41,076 nt of DNA from an uncultured Ruminococcus sp. (lineage in GTDB: Bacteria > Bacillota > Clostridia > Oscillospirales > Acutalibacteraceae): NCBI GenBank assembly GCA_902774325.1, contig CACYIC010000011.1, positions 1 to 41,076 on the forward strand, in the 5' to 3' direction. Below are positions 32,633-40,529 of the stretch, piece by piece (position 1 is the stretch's first letter; each line of letters begins with the position of its first letter). The notes beneath the pieces are model-generated. The model was not told the origin of the DNA. It searched no databases and saw nothing but the letters and a program-made list of their open reading frames with translations. The position numbers were made by a program, and so were the translations under genes.

Positions 32633-34594
32633 TCAGGCTGAAGTGATGTAATCGTGCAGCCCCTTGACGGTTGTAAGGTCGGGGTTATCGGTCGGAAACG
32701 GCAGCGCGTACTGCTCCCTGAGCTGTGAGATCATGGCGAAATAATCGAGGCTGCTGCCCCCGAGCTCTGTGAAGAAGTCGGCGGTATAGCCGATCTCATC
32801 CTCGCTCTTGTTAAGCAGCGCCGCCATCATCCCCGTGAGCGATCGGGCGACCTCGTCGTTCTCTCGCTCGGCTGCCGCGCGGTCAGGCACGACCGGCGCA
32901 AGAGCGCCGCGCTTGTAATCGGCGGTGAGCCTGCGGCGGTTGAGCTTGAACTCGTCGCCCTGAAGCAGGCTGTCGCTGATAAATACAAGCCTTTGTATCT
33001 GACCGGAGAGCCTTAGCTCCGAAAGCCGCTTTTTAAGCTCCCGCTCGATCTCGGAGAGCCTTTCGCCGGAAATGTATTTGTTGACGGAGACCAGCAGGGT
33101 CGGGACGGTTTTGCCCTCGCGGTCGTCTCCTATCAGGCAAACGCCGCGCGCGCCCTCAACGCCGAGCTTTTCCTCGATCAGATTCGGGTTTAGGTTCTCG
33201 CCTCCCGGCGCGATTATCAGATCGTCGCGCCTGCCGAGGATGTACCAGCCGCCGTTTTCATAGCGCGCGAGGTCGCGGGTATTGAACCATTCGGCTCTCT
33301 CGCGCCTTTCGCCGTCCTCGATGATGTACCGCGCCGCCGCCCTGCCTTTCACCAAAAGCTCGCCGCTCTCGTTGAGCCTGTACTCAACGCCTGACATCGG
33401 CAAGCCCACCGAGCAGGTCGAGCGCAGCCTTTTGCTCCTTCTGAGCTCAACGGAGGCGATGCCGATTTCGCTCATGCCGTAGCCGTCCGAAAGGTTGTAG
33501 CCTATCGCGTTGAAAAACTCGCAGACGCGCGGAGAGATCCCGCTGCCGCCAGTTATCGAAAAAATTATGCTCTCGCCGAACATCTCCTCGCGCACCTCAC
33601 GAAAGGCGAGCCTTGTGAACAGCTCGCCGAGGACGGGGACGTCTCCGAGCCTACGGCTGATCGAAAGCCCTTTTTCGAGCTTTTTGACGGTCTTTTCGCC
33701 GCGCTCCGCTACCGTGCGCATCGCCTGCTCATAAACGGTTTCCCAAAACAGGGGAACGGCGAAAACGTGGGTTACCTTGTGGCGTTTTATGGTGTTGACT
33801 ATTGTCTGCGGCTGCATATCGCCCAGCTCTACAAAGGTACGGCTGAAAAAGCCGAACCAAATATAGACCGCCACCAAGCCGAAAATATGGTAGAAGGGCA
33901 GGAAGGTCAAAAGCTTCAGCTCGCCCTCATAATGCTTTTTGACCTGAGCGCACTTGCGGATCATGCCGTAGCTGCCTCGGATCTGAAAGAAAAACTCCTC
34001 GGCGGAATAGGCGCATAGCTTGACATGGCTGGAGGTTCCCGACGACATAACTATGATGTCGCTGCCGAATACCGACGGCTCATAAGCGGAGTCTGAGGGC
34101 TCAAGGCTTTTTGAGTCGATCGTGCGCACTGAAAAGCTCTTTGAGTCCGAAATAACGGCGCCGGCGCCGCTGACCCTCAGAGCGTATTCGAGCGCTTCGT
34201 CGTCAAGGCGCTTATTGAGCAGGAGCGGACAAAAGCCGCAGCACAGCACCGCCCAGAGGGTTTCGAGCCACAAAAGGGAATTGTCCATATAGATCCCGAC
34301 CACGGAGTTTTTTTCGCACCCTTCCAGCAGGACGCCGAGAGTTGCAGCGCGCCTCAAAAGCTCCTCGCGAGCCTCGCCGTAGGTCGTTTTTATCACCCTG
34401 TAGCCCGCGCTCTTCTCATACATGATATTGTCGCGCTCCGAAAACATCAGCTCGAACAAAGCGGCAAAGTCGTGCGCGGATTCATTATACCGGCGCAGCT
34501 TTCCGTCAACAAAAGCGTTTATTGAGTTGTAGCCGCCAAGATTGTTAAGCCTCATGATCTCACCGAGCATTTCATTATTCGACAATTTCTGCAT
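32633..34594 (-). CDS. Adenylation-ACP fusion protein (AMP-binding enzyme with C-terminal carrier domain)
   Basis: 653 residues. An ANL adenylating domain (about 45-545) is joined to a carrier domain (about 575-653) with phosphopantetheine Ser615 in LGGSSLD. Adenylation motifs are altered: the P-loop reads SSGTSSHVK (184-192) rather than SSGTTGxPK, the A5 region SDGYGMSE is normal, RDDLI follows the hinge, and a C-terminal Lys is present in EFKLNR. It may load its own carrier domain, like a one-module synthetase. It is the first gene of the lipid operon. ATG 34594 lies almost on the predicted transcription start and has no ribosome site; ATG 34555 with GGTGAG upstream may be the true start. 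Confidence 0.82.
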   Translation of the reverse strand: MQKLSNNEMLGEIMRLNNLGGYNSINAFVDGKLRRYNESAHDFAALFELMFSERDNIMYEKSAGYRVIKTTYGEAREELLRRAATLGVLLEGCEKNSVVGIYMDNSLLWLETLWAVLCCGFCPLLLNKRLDDEALEYALRVSGAGAVISDSKSFSVRTIDSKSLEPSDSAYEPSVFGSDIIVMSSGTSSHVKLCAYSAEEFFFQIRGSYGMIRKCAQVKKHYEGELKLLTFLPFYHIFGLVAVYIWFGFFSRTFVELGDMQPQTIVNTIKRHKVTHVFAVPLFWETVYEQAMRTVAERGEKTVKKLEKGLSISRRLGDVPVLGELFTRLAFREVREEMFGESIIFSITGGSGISPRVCEFFNAIGYNLSDGYGMSEIGIASVELRRSKRLRSTCSVGLPMSGVEYRLNESGELLVKGRAAARYIIEDGERRERAEWFNTRDLARYENGGWYILGRRDDLIIAPGGENLNPNLIEEKLGVEGARGVCLIGDDREGKTVPTLLVSVNKYISGERLSEIERELKKRLSELRLSGQIQRLVFISDSLLQGDEFKLNRRRLTADYKRGALAPVVPDRAAAERENDEVARSLTGMMAALLNKSEDEIGYTADFFTELGGSSLDYFAMISQLREQYALPFPTDNPDLTTVKGLHDYITSA

Positions 34595-34602
34595 ACCCGA
34601 TT

Positions 34603-34631
34603 ATTATATCATTTTTTAGTGAATAATGCAA
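34603..34631 (-). promoter_or_regulatory. Promoter of the lipid operon
   Basis: On the minus strand TTGCAT (34626-34631), 17-base spacer, TATAAT (34603-34608). The predicted start near 34596 leaves practically no leader before ATG 34594. The rest of the gap up to 34828 holds a small GAGCTGCG/CGCAGCTT hairpin near 34738-34766 and no gene. Confidence 0.7.
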
Positions 34632-34828
34632 TAGGAAATATTTTTTCATCCGGGTTCGATTTAGACATTTTTCAGTATTTTCCATATAATACTATCTTCT
34701 GAAAAAAATCTTTAACAGCTTTCGCGTTATATTTCGCAGAGCTGCGTCGTCCCCTCGTCGCAGCTTGTCGTGCGCGCGTTGCGGCTCCCGCGCGAAAACG
34801 CGGGGCTGTTGGGGCGGCAAGCCATAAA

Positions 34829-34859
34829 AAAGCGCCCGATCCAATGGATCGAACGCTTT
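34829..34859 (-). terminator. Terminator of the Pro/Asn-rich membrane protein gene
   Basis: AAAGCG and CGATCC pair with GGATCG and CGCTTT with a small internal bulge, followed by six T on the minus strand, 33 bases after the stop at 34892. Confidence 0.75.
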
Positions 34860-34891
34860 AAACTATCCTGCGGTATAATGATTTATACCAT

Positions 34892-35686
34892 TTATTTATA
34901 CCTTTTGCCGCCTGATTTACGCTTGGGCTCCGACTTGAAGCCGTCGTTGTAATCGTCGCTGCGGTAGCGGTTTGTCTGAGGCGCGGACTTCTGAGGCGCC
35001 GGCGCGGAGACGTACTTCCTTCTGCTGTGAGCCAGCGAAACGATGAAGTAAACGATTCCCGCAAGGCTGAGCAGCATACAAGCCAGACCCGCGATCAGGA
35101 TCCAGTGTCCGTTGTCGGCTGCGGAGCTGTTGTTCTGGATCGCGGCAAAATCCCCGCCGTCGTCGCCGCCGTTTGAATCGGCGTTCTTGAGGCGCTCCGC
35201 GATATCGCTCCAATCGCTCTGCTTCATCGTGCCGTCCTCAACACGTCCGTCGGTCTTATACAGAGCCGCGGAGGGCGCGGTGGCTTTCGGCGGCTCATAA
35301 ACCTGACCGCCGCCGACGTATACGTCGTTCTGATCCGTATAGCTGTTGCCGTCGCTGTCATAATAATAATTCTGACCGCCGCCGTTATTATTATTATTAT
35401 CCGGGTCGTTGTATTCTCCGCCGTTGTTGTAATTATTATCCGGCTCGCTGTATTCTCCGCCGTTGTTGTCGGGATCGGTGTCTCCGCCGTTGCTGATTTC
35501 CCCCGGATCCTCGCTGGGCGGATCGACCGGATCTGCGGGATCGACGCTGACGGGATCCTCGCTGACGACCGGAGGCGGATCTACCGGCTGAGCGTCGGAG
35601 ATCTCCTCCGCAAAAGCGGACAGACCGCACATAGTAAGGCACAACACCGCTGCTATAGCGGCAGCAAATTTTTTGTGTTTGCTCAT
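34892..35686 (-). CDS. Secreted/membrane protein with Pro/Asp- and Asn/Gly-rich linkers
   Basis: 264 residues. A signal peptide probably cleaved after AFA (about residue 25) is followed by a Pro/Asp/Val-rich stretch, then repeated DNNGGEY-type units and an Asn/Gly/Tyr-rich stretch. A helical segment around WSDIAERLKN and one membrane helix (HWILIAGLACMLLS..) come next, then a basic cytoplasmic tail with RSDDYNDGF and SGGKRYK. The topology is outside stalk, one helix, short inside tail. There is no LPxTG. ATG 35686 has AAGGAGG six bases upstream. It follows the PrsA-like gene by 64 bases, probably in one unit. I do not recognise the family. Confidence 0.75.
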   Translation of the reverse strand: MSKHKKFAAAIAAVLCLTMCGLSAFAEEISDAQPVDPPPVVSEDPVSVDPADPVDPPSEDPGEISNGGDTDPDNNGGEYSEPDNNYNNGGEYNDPDNNNNNGGGQNYYYDSDGNSYTDQNDVYVGGGQVYEPPKATAPSAALYKTDGRVEDGTMKQSDWSDIAERLKNADSNGGDDGGDFAAIQNNSSAADNGHWILIAGLACMLLSLAGIVYFIVSLAHSRRKYVSAPAPQKSAPQTNRYRSDDYNDGFKSEPKRKSGGKRYK

Positions 35687-35750
35687 GACAGCCTCCTTCT
35701 GTGATTCAAAAAACCGTCTGTTTCTGTCTGAGATAACTGCCTCAGCGGGA

Positions 35751-36950
35751 TCATTCCTCGCTGCTGCTCTTGTCCTCTTTATCGTCCGAGCTTTCCTCGG
35801 CTGTTGTGGTGGGCTCCTCGGCTGCAAAGAACATCTTGGGATCATAGGAATCCACGGCGCCGTTCTTCTCGTAGCCCGAATCCTCGGCGACCTTCTTGAG
35901 GTAATCCTTGAATTCATCTGTTTTCATGGCGCTCAGAGCGGAGGAACGGTTGCTCTCGTCGGCAATATATTCCTCGGAGCCCTTTGTGATATCGTCCTTG
36001 TAAACAAGATAGGCTATCGCTGAATCGCCCTCGCCTACCTTGACGACAGCCGCCTTGCCGTTTTCGAGCTTTTTGATGGCTTCCTTTACATCGTCGCCGA
36101 GAGAGGACTTCTCAAGATCCTCGATCTTGGGAGAGGCGGGGCTCTCGGTCAGACCGCTTGATTCCATGTACTTGCTTACGATATCGTCGAATTTTGTTCC
36201 CTTGTCAACGTCCTTGACATATCCGTCGAGCTGATCGAGGATCTCCTTTGCCTTCTCGTCGGAGAGGGCGACGGTCTTGGACTCGCCCGCCTCGTCGGTG
36301 GACGCCTCGGTGAGATCGACCTGGAAGTAGTTGTAGCTGGTATAGTTTTCGTTCACGAACTTGATAAGCTCCTCGTCGGAAACCTCCTTGGAGCCGCCCT
36401 TTTCATAGAGAGCCTTGAACGCCGCGGAGTAATTCGCCTGGGCGTCAGACATGCAGTAGCGATAGCTCTCATAGGATACGCCGTAGGGCTCGTACTCGTC
36501 CCTGTAGGGCATGACGTAGCCGTAGGAAGCGTAGGGACCGACCTCCCAGTAGGTCTTTGCCTGCTCGTTGTAGGCTTCTATCGTCGCCTCGTCAATGCTG
36601 GCGCCCTCGTCCTTGACAACCTTTTCGAGCGCAAGGAACTGCAGGCAGGTTTCCTCAGCCTTGTCCTTGATCCACTGGCGGGCGACCGCCTTGTTGCCGT
36701 CGTCGTCTGTGATCTCCTTATCGAGCCAGTCGCTCTTGGTGCCGTCGTAATCATCAGCCTTCTTGGCGTAGGACAGCGCTTCGGCGTAGGAGTTTTTGAG
36801 CGCGTAGATATACACGCCGATTGAAAGCTCTTTGTCACTTGTCTTGTAAGACCACTCCTTGCCGAGGCTGCAGCCCGATACCAGCAATACGCTGATAAGC
36901 ATGACGACCGCCAGAAGCAGGGAGCTGATTTTAACTGCGGGTTTCATCAT
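35751..36950 (-). CDS. PrsA/SurA-like foldase lipoprotein
   Basis: 399 residues. Lipobox LLVSGC (lipid Cys27). The N-terminal part, with repeated helices (LKNSYAEALSYAKKA, KDKAEETCLQFLALEKVVK), resembles the SurA_N/PrsA chaperone region. The middle contains a DEELIKFVNENY segment leading to a parvulin-like portion (KAKEILDQLDGYVKDVDKGTKFDDI), and the C-terminus is a Ser/Glu/Asp-rich tail. PrsA proteins help exported proteins fold at the membrane/wall interface. Whether the isomerase domain is active cannot be told; the parvulin catalytic residues are not obvious. ATG 36950 follows AAGGA by eight bases; a longer frame starts in that site. Confidence 0.72.
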   Translation of the reverse strand: MMKPAVKISSLLLAVVMLISVLLVSGCSLGKEWSYKTSDKELSIGVYIYALKNSYAEALSYAKKADDYDGTKSDWLDKEITDDDGNKAVARQWIKDKAEETCLQFLALEKVVKDEGASIDEATIEAYNEQAKTYWEVGPYASYGYVMPYRDEYEPYGVSYESYRYCMSDAQANYSAAFKALYEKGGSKEVSDEELIKFVNENYTSYNYFQVDLTEASTDEAGESKTVALSDEKAKEILDQLDGYVKDVDKGTKFDDIVSKYMESSGLTESPASPKIEDLEKSSLGDDVKEAIKKLENGKAAVVKVGEGDSAIAYLVYKDDITKGSEEYIADESNRSSALSAMKTDEFKDYLKKVAEDSGYEKNGAVDSYDPKMFFAAEEPTTTAEESSDDKEDKSSSEE

Positions 36951-36982
36951 TAATACCATCCTTAATTATAATATCTCGATCC

Positions 36983-37002
36983 GATAGGATACGTGCCCTA
37001 TC
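36983..37002. promoter_or_regulatory. Possible operator in the prsA-like promoter
   Basis: GATAGG (36983-36988) and CCTATC (36997-37002) form an inverted repeat with an eight-base spacer, immediately downstream of the -10 box and over the likely transcription start. It could be a regulator site or a leader hairpin. Confidence 0.35.
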
Positions 37003-37031
37003 ATTATACATCAGTATTTTTCAATTGTCCA
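37003..37031 (-). promoter_or_regulatory. Promoter of the prsA-like unit
   Basis: On the minus strand TGGACA (37026-37031), 17-base spacer, TATAAT (37003-37008). Confidence 0.7.
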
Positions 37032-37131
37032 GATATTATGAAAAAATTTATTTGATTTTCAGAAAAATACTGCTCAAAAGCGGTAATATCGCCTAATTGA
37101 GCGGAAATTTCACGATTTTCCGCACACGCCA

Positions 37132-37160
37132 TTGACTTATTTTCGCTTTGCGGGTATAAT
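37132..37160 (+). promoter_or_regulatory. Promoter of the 37178 hydrolase gene
   Basis: TTGACT (37132-37137), 17-base spacer, TATAAT (37155-37160). It leaves a short leader that just contains the AAAGGG ribosome site. Confidence 0.8.
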
Positions 37161-37177
37161 TTCAAAGGGTGATTCTG

Positions 37178-37984
37178 ATGATCATTGATAAGCTCAATAG
37201 CTTGAAAACAGAATATTTCCGCTTTGGCAGCGGCAGCCGCCCGCTGGTCATCCTGCCGGGCATAGGTTTGCAGAGAGTCTCGCTTTCCGCCGCCGCGGTC
37301 AAAAACACCTACAAAGACTTTTGCGACGATTTTACGGTGTTCGTCATCGACCGCCGCGAGGAGCTGCCCGAGCGCTGCGGCATCGAGCTTTTCGCCGACG
37401 ACGTCGCTGCGGCGATGGACGCGCTGGGGATCGGCAGCGCGGATATTTTCGGCGCCTCAATGGGCGGGATGATCGCCCAGCTCATCGCGCTCCGGCATCC
37501 CGAAAAGGTCGATTCGCTCATTCTCGGCTCGACCCTCGCCCGACCCAATCCGACCTCGGAGAAAACCATCGGCGAATGGATCCGCCTCGCGGAGGAAAAA
37601 GACCTCGACAGGCTGGCTCAAAATATGCTTCCGAAGCTCTACACCCCAAGGCTCGCCGATCAGCTTTTGTTAGCGGTCGACCTGCTTTTCCTCAACGTCA
37701 CCGAAAAGGATTTTGAGCGCTTCACAACTCAGGCGAGGGCGATTGAGGGCTTTGATATCCTCGACAGGCTCGGCGATATCCGCTGCCCCGCGCTTGTACT
37801 CGGAGTCGAGGGCGACAAGGTCGTGACCGCCGAAGCCTCGCGCGAGATCGCCGCGCAAATGAACGCGGAGCTTTATATCTATGATTCCTCACATGCTCAC
37901 TGCGTATTCGACGAGGACAGAGATTTTCAGAAAAGGATGCTCGATTTTCTTTTGAAAAGAGCTAATACTGAAAGCAACCGCTGA
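37178..37984 (+). CDS. Alpha/beta-fold hydrolase
   Basis: 268 residues, soluble, no signal. VILPGIG oxyanion strand, nucleophile Ser94 in GASMGG, ALRHPEKVDSLIL after it, an Asp in LGVEGDKVV and His in SSHAHCVF. It is the MhpC/BioH-like type of hydrolase with a helical cap; the substrate cannot be predicted. ATG 37178 has AAAGGG eight bases upstream; the GTG at 37169 overlaps that site. Single-gene unit with a strong promoter and terminator. Confidence 0.82.
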   Translation: MIIDKLNSLKTEYFRFGSGSRPLVILPGIGLQRVSLSAAAVKNTYKDFCDDFTVFVIDRREELPERCGIELFADDVAAAMDALGIGSADIFGASMGGMIAQLIALRHPEKVDSLILGSTLARPNPTSEKTIGEWIRLAEEKDLDRLAQNMLPKLYTPRLADQLLLAVDLLFLNVTEKDFERFTTQARAIEGFDILDRLGDIRCPALVLGVEGDKVVTAEASREIAAQMNAELYIYDSSHAHCVFDEDRDFQKRMLDFLLKRANTESNR

Positions 37985-38000
37985 TTAATTATCGACAAGA

Positions 38001-38034
38001 GGGCTGCCGCTTGTTTGCGGCAGCCCCCTTTTTT
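38001..38034 (+). terminator. Terminator of the 37178 hydrolase gene
   Basis: Perfect 10-base stem GGGCTGCCGC/GCGGCAGCCC with a six-base loop, then CC and six T on the + strand. The opposite gene ends at 38040; this hairpin lies just beyond its stop and may also help end that transcript. Confidence 0.9.
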
Positions 38035-38039
38035 CGGCT

Positions 38040-40520
38040 CTATACAAAAAATACCGTCTTTTTTGTTTCGGCGAGCGCCTTGTGCGCCGCCTTTTCTATT
38101 TTTTCCGCTGCCTCCGTTCCCTCAAAAACGCTGACATAGCCCTGGAGCGCCAGCGCCTTGGCATAGAGGACGCGGGAATTGCGGTTCACAAAGATCCTCG
38201 CCTTTTTCTTTCCGTTTTTTGCCTCCTGTACGGTATTGGCGCCCGCGGAATTTCCGTCAAGGGCGATCACCACGGACGGACGGCGCTTGAAGATCTCATA
38301 GGCGAAGCTCTTGTAAAGCCCCATGCGCGTAGGCTCGATCGAGACCCTTACGCCCGCTCCGCTGCTCTTTATCCTTCGAGCCTCAAAGGGAGTGACCCTT
38401 GTGGGAACGATGGCGAAGATATCAAACCTCCCGCCCGCGAGCCTCACAAGCTCGCGCTCATATCCGGTCAGGCGGCTGCCTATCACAAAGCAGACCTCCT
38501 CCGGGCTCAGCCTCCTTGTCAGCTCCTCAAGCAGGTCGATCAGCGGCTGCTTCATCCTCGTGGCGTGTCGGCTGCTGTTAAAGCTTCCTCCGAGCACCGC
38601 GACGGGCACCTTGTCGGTCGGCAGCTCCCGGATCTGCTCCCTGAAGCACTCGGCGCTGTCGAGCTTTTGATCTTCTGCGATGCTCTCCTTATCCCGCGAA
38701 ACGGCAAGGTCGATCCGCTTTTGCAGAAGCTCCCCGACCTCGCGGTCCCCGGCAAGCTCCTCAAACGCCTTCATCTTGCGGTCAAAGACGCTCATGCTCC
38801 TTTCGAGCACCCTGTCCTCCGCCGCCTTCATCGCCTTCATATCCTCGTAAGAGAGGTCGAGCAGGCGCTCCAGCGCGAGCTGCTCGTCGATCGAGTCGGT
38901 GCCGTAGATCGCGCCGCCGTCTGTGCCCTGAACGCAGTAAACGCCTCCTCTGAGATACTGCCTGAGCGGATGGTGGGAGAGCGCGGTGAGGTTGTTGAGG
39001 CGCACGTTTGAGGTGAGCTGGAATTCCAGCACCGCGCCGCTTTCGCGCAGCTCCTCAATGAGCTGCCGTCCCTTGCGCGAATTGAGATTCGCCGTATACA
39101 AGCCGTGACCTATACGCAGGTCGGGCATTTTCTGACCCTCGGCGAGCGCCTCACGGACGCAGGCAAGTGAATTGGCGACGTTGTCGCGCAAGCTGTCGTT
39201 CTCGCCCGCATGGACGCGGATAACAAAGCCGTCGTGCTCCCCCGCGATCCTGACCAGCTCGCTGAGCACGGGCTTGAGCTCACGGATATCGTTTATTTCC
39301 TCGCCGACGACGTCGCTGCCCGCGATATAGGGATCGTCGGCTATCGCCTCGATGGTTTGAAGCTGCTGCCGATAATCGACGCTTGCGGCGCGTTCCCTGA
39401 CGATCGTCAGCGGGATCCTGCGGAGAGCCGCGAGAAATCTGAGCGTAACGCCCGTTTCGCGGGTGATCGCTGGCATGACGCGGTGGATCCGCTCAAGCAT
39501 CGGCGCGGCGGCTTCGGGCTTGACAAGCGAGGTCTCGGAGATCTCCATATAAGCTATGCCGCGCTTTCGGCAGCCCCTGGCGATCCAGAGCAGCTTGCTT
39601 TCAAAGAGCGAATAGTCCGCGTAATCGGGCTTGCTCCTGTCCTCGAGCATCCGACCTATCGCGCCGGATATATCGGCGTCGGGTATCAGCTTATAATTCT
39701 CGAGAGGAATTTTATTCTCGCTGATCAGACCCTTTGTAAAAACATATCGGTACAGATAAACCTTTTCGAGATTCGTAAAAACCGCCTGACCGTCCTTTAG
39801 GATAGAAAGGGAAGCCCGGATCCTGGGGATATTATAGGCGGCGTTTTCGAGATTGTTCAGGATGAGATCGGCAAAATTGATAAAGGTGTTGTCGTCGATC
39901 TTTCGGGTCAGAAGCTTCCCGCTCAGCGGACAGGACTTGAACCCGGCGGCGACCTCAGCGCGCTGCTTTTCCAGCGCCTCGAGCTGCTTTTCGGTGCAGC
40001 GCAGCCTCAGCTTTTTAACATAATAAAGCGGGTATCGGATCCCGTGGAAAACGCCGAGCGCGATCAGCAGATCGCCGTCGAGGTTCGCGTTCATGTGGGT
40101 GTGGAAATCGGTGCGGAATTTGTATTCTCTCCTGATATATGTTTTGACAAGGGTTTTCCAGACGTCAAGGCGGTAGTCCTTGGTCTGGCTCATGAGGGTT
40201 TTTGAGATCGCGGGGATATACGCCTTGCGCTCGATCTCACCGCCGGGATAGATATTCGCCACCTTGGTATCCGCCAGGCGAAGCACAAATATCTCGCGGT
40301 TGCGCTCGTCGACATAGCAGGGCACCTCTCCCCTGATGACCTTGAGTCCGTCGTCTCCCGTGCAAAGAGGCAGACCGCACAGGCGCGCGAGATTTGTTAT
40401 AAGGTTGCCCTTGGCATGGTTGGGCGTGCGAAGGGTATAGGTCATGCCGCCGTTCTCCATGCTCAGTTCAACTATGATGTCCTTTTCCTTGTCAAGATAA
40501 AGCTTTCCGAAATCCGCCAT
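38040..40520 (-). CDS. Adenosine deaminase-like protein with C-terminal SLOG-like domain
   Basis: 826 residues, soluble. Residues 1-135 form an unrecognised domain. Then a deaminase barrel: FHTH (His140, His142), DVVGEE (403-408, matching the family DxxGxE), HAGE (His437, Glu440), GHG (His472), TSN (503-505), TDGG (Asp534). The metal and catalytic set is complete, but the second Asp of the usual DD is Gly535, and about 150 residues are inserted after the first motif. From about 636 there is a Rossmann-like domain (VAVLGGSF, CFVIGSRLTG, IALDGNSAGANTV) resembling SLOG nucleotide-sensing domains. AGGAG precedes ATG 40520; it starts nine bases after the acylphosphatase stop. The substrate is probably a purine nucleoside or nucleotide. 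Confidence 0.8.
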   Translation of the reverse strand: MADFGKLYLDKEKDIIVELSMENGGMTYTLRTPNHAKGNLITNLARLCGLPLCTGDDGLKVIRGEVPCYVDERNREIFVLRLADTKVANIYPGGEIERKAYIPAISKTLMSQTKDYRLDVWKTLVKTYIRREYKFRTDFHTHMNANLDGDLLIALGVFHGIRYPLYYVKKLRLRCTEKQLEALEKQRAEVAAGFKSCPLSGKLLTRKIDDNTFINFADLILNNLENAAYNIPRIRASLSILKDGQAVFTNLEKVYLYRYVFTKGLISENKIPLENYKLIPDADISGAIGRMLEDRSKPDYADYSLFESKLLWIARGCRKRGIAYMEISETSLVKPEAAAPMLERIHRVMPAITRETGVTLRFLAALRRIPLTIVRERAASVDYRQQLQTIEAIADDPYIAGSDVVGEEINDIRELKPVLSELVRIAGEHDGFVIRVHAGENDSLRDNVANSLACVREALAEGQKMPDLRIGHGLYTANLNSRKGRQLIEELRESGAVLEFQLTSNVRLNNLTALSHHPLRQYLRGGVYCVQGTDGGAIYGTDSIDEQLALERLLDLSYEDMKAMKAAEDRVLERSMSVFDRKMKAFEELAGDREVGELLQKRIDLAVSRDKESIAEDQKLDSAECFREQIRELPTDKVPVAVLGGSFNSSRHATRMKQPLIDLLEELTRRLSPEEVCFVIGSRLTGYERELVRLAGGRFDIFAIVPTRVTPFEARRIKSSGAGVRVSIEPTRMGLYKSFAYEIFKRRPSVVIALDGNSAGANTVQEAKNGKKKARIFVNRNSRVLYAKALALQGYVSVFEGTEAAEKIEKAAHKALAETKKTVFFV

Positions 40521-40529
40521 AAAACTCTC

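Noticed and set aside
28211..34594. Polyketide or nonribosomal peptide cluster
   Set aside because: There are adenylation and carrier domains but no ketosynthase, condensation or multidomain module; the PlsC and LRAT genes point to lipids.
38040..40520. RADAR defence system (RdrB is also a large split adenosine deaminase)
   Set aside because: No RdrA-type ATPase gene lies beside it, the neighbour is acylphosphatase, and the SLOG-like C-terminal domain is not part of RdrB as I know it. A distant relation is not excluded.
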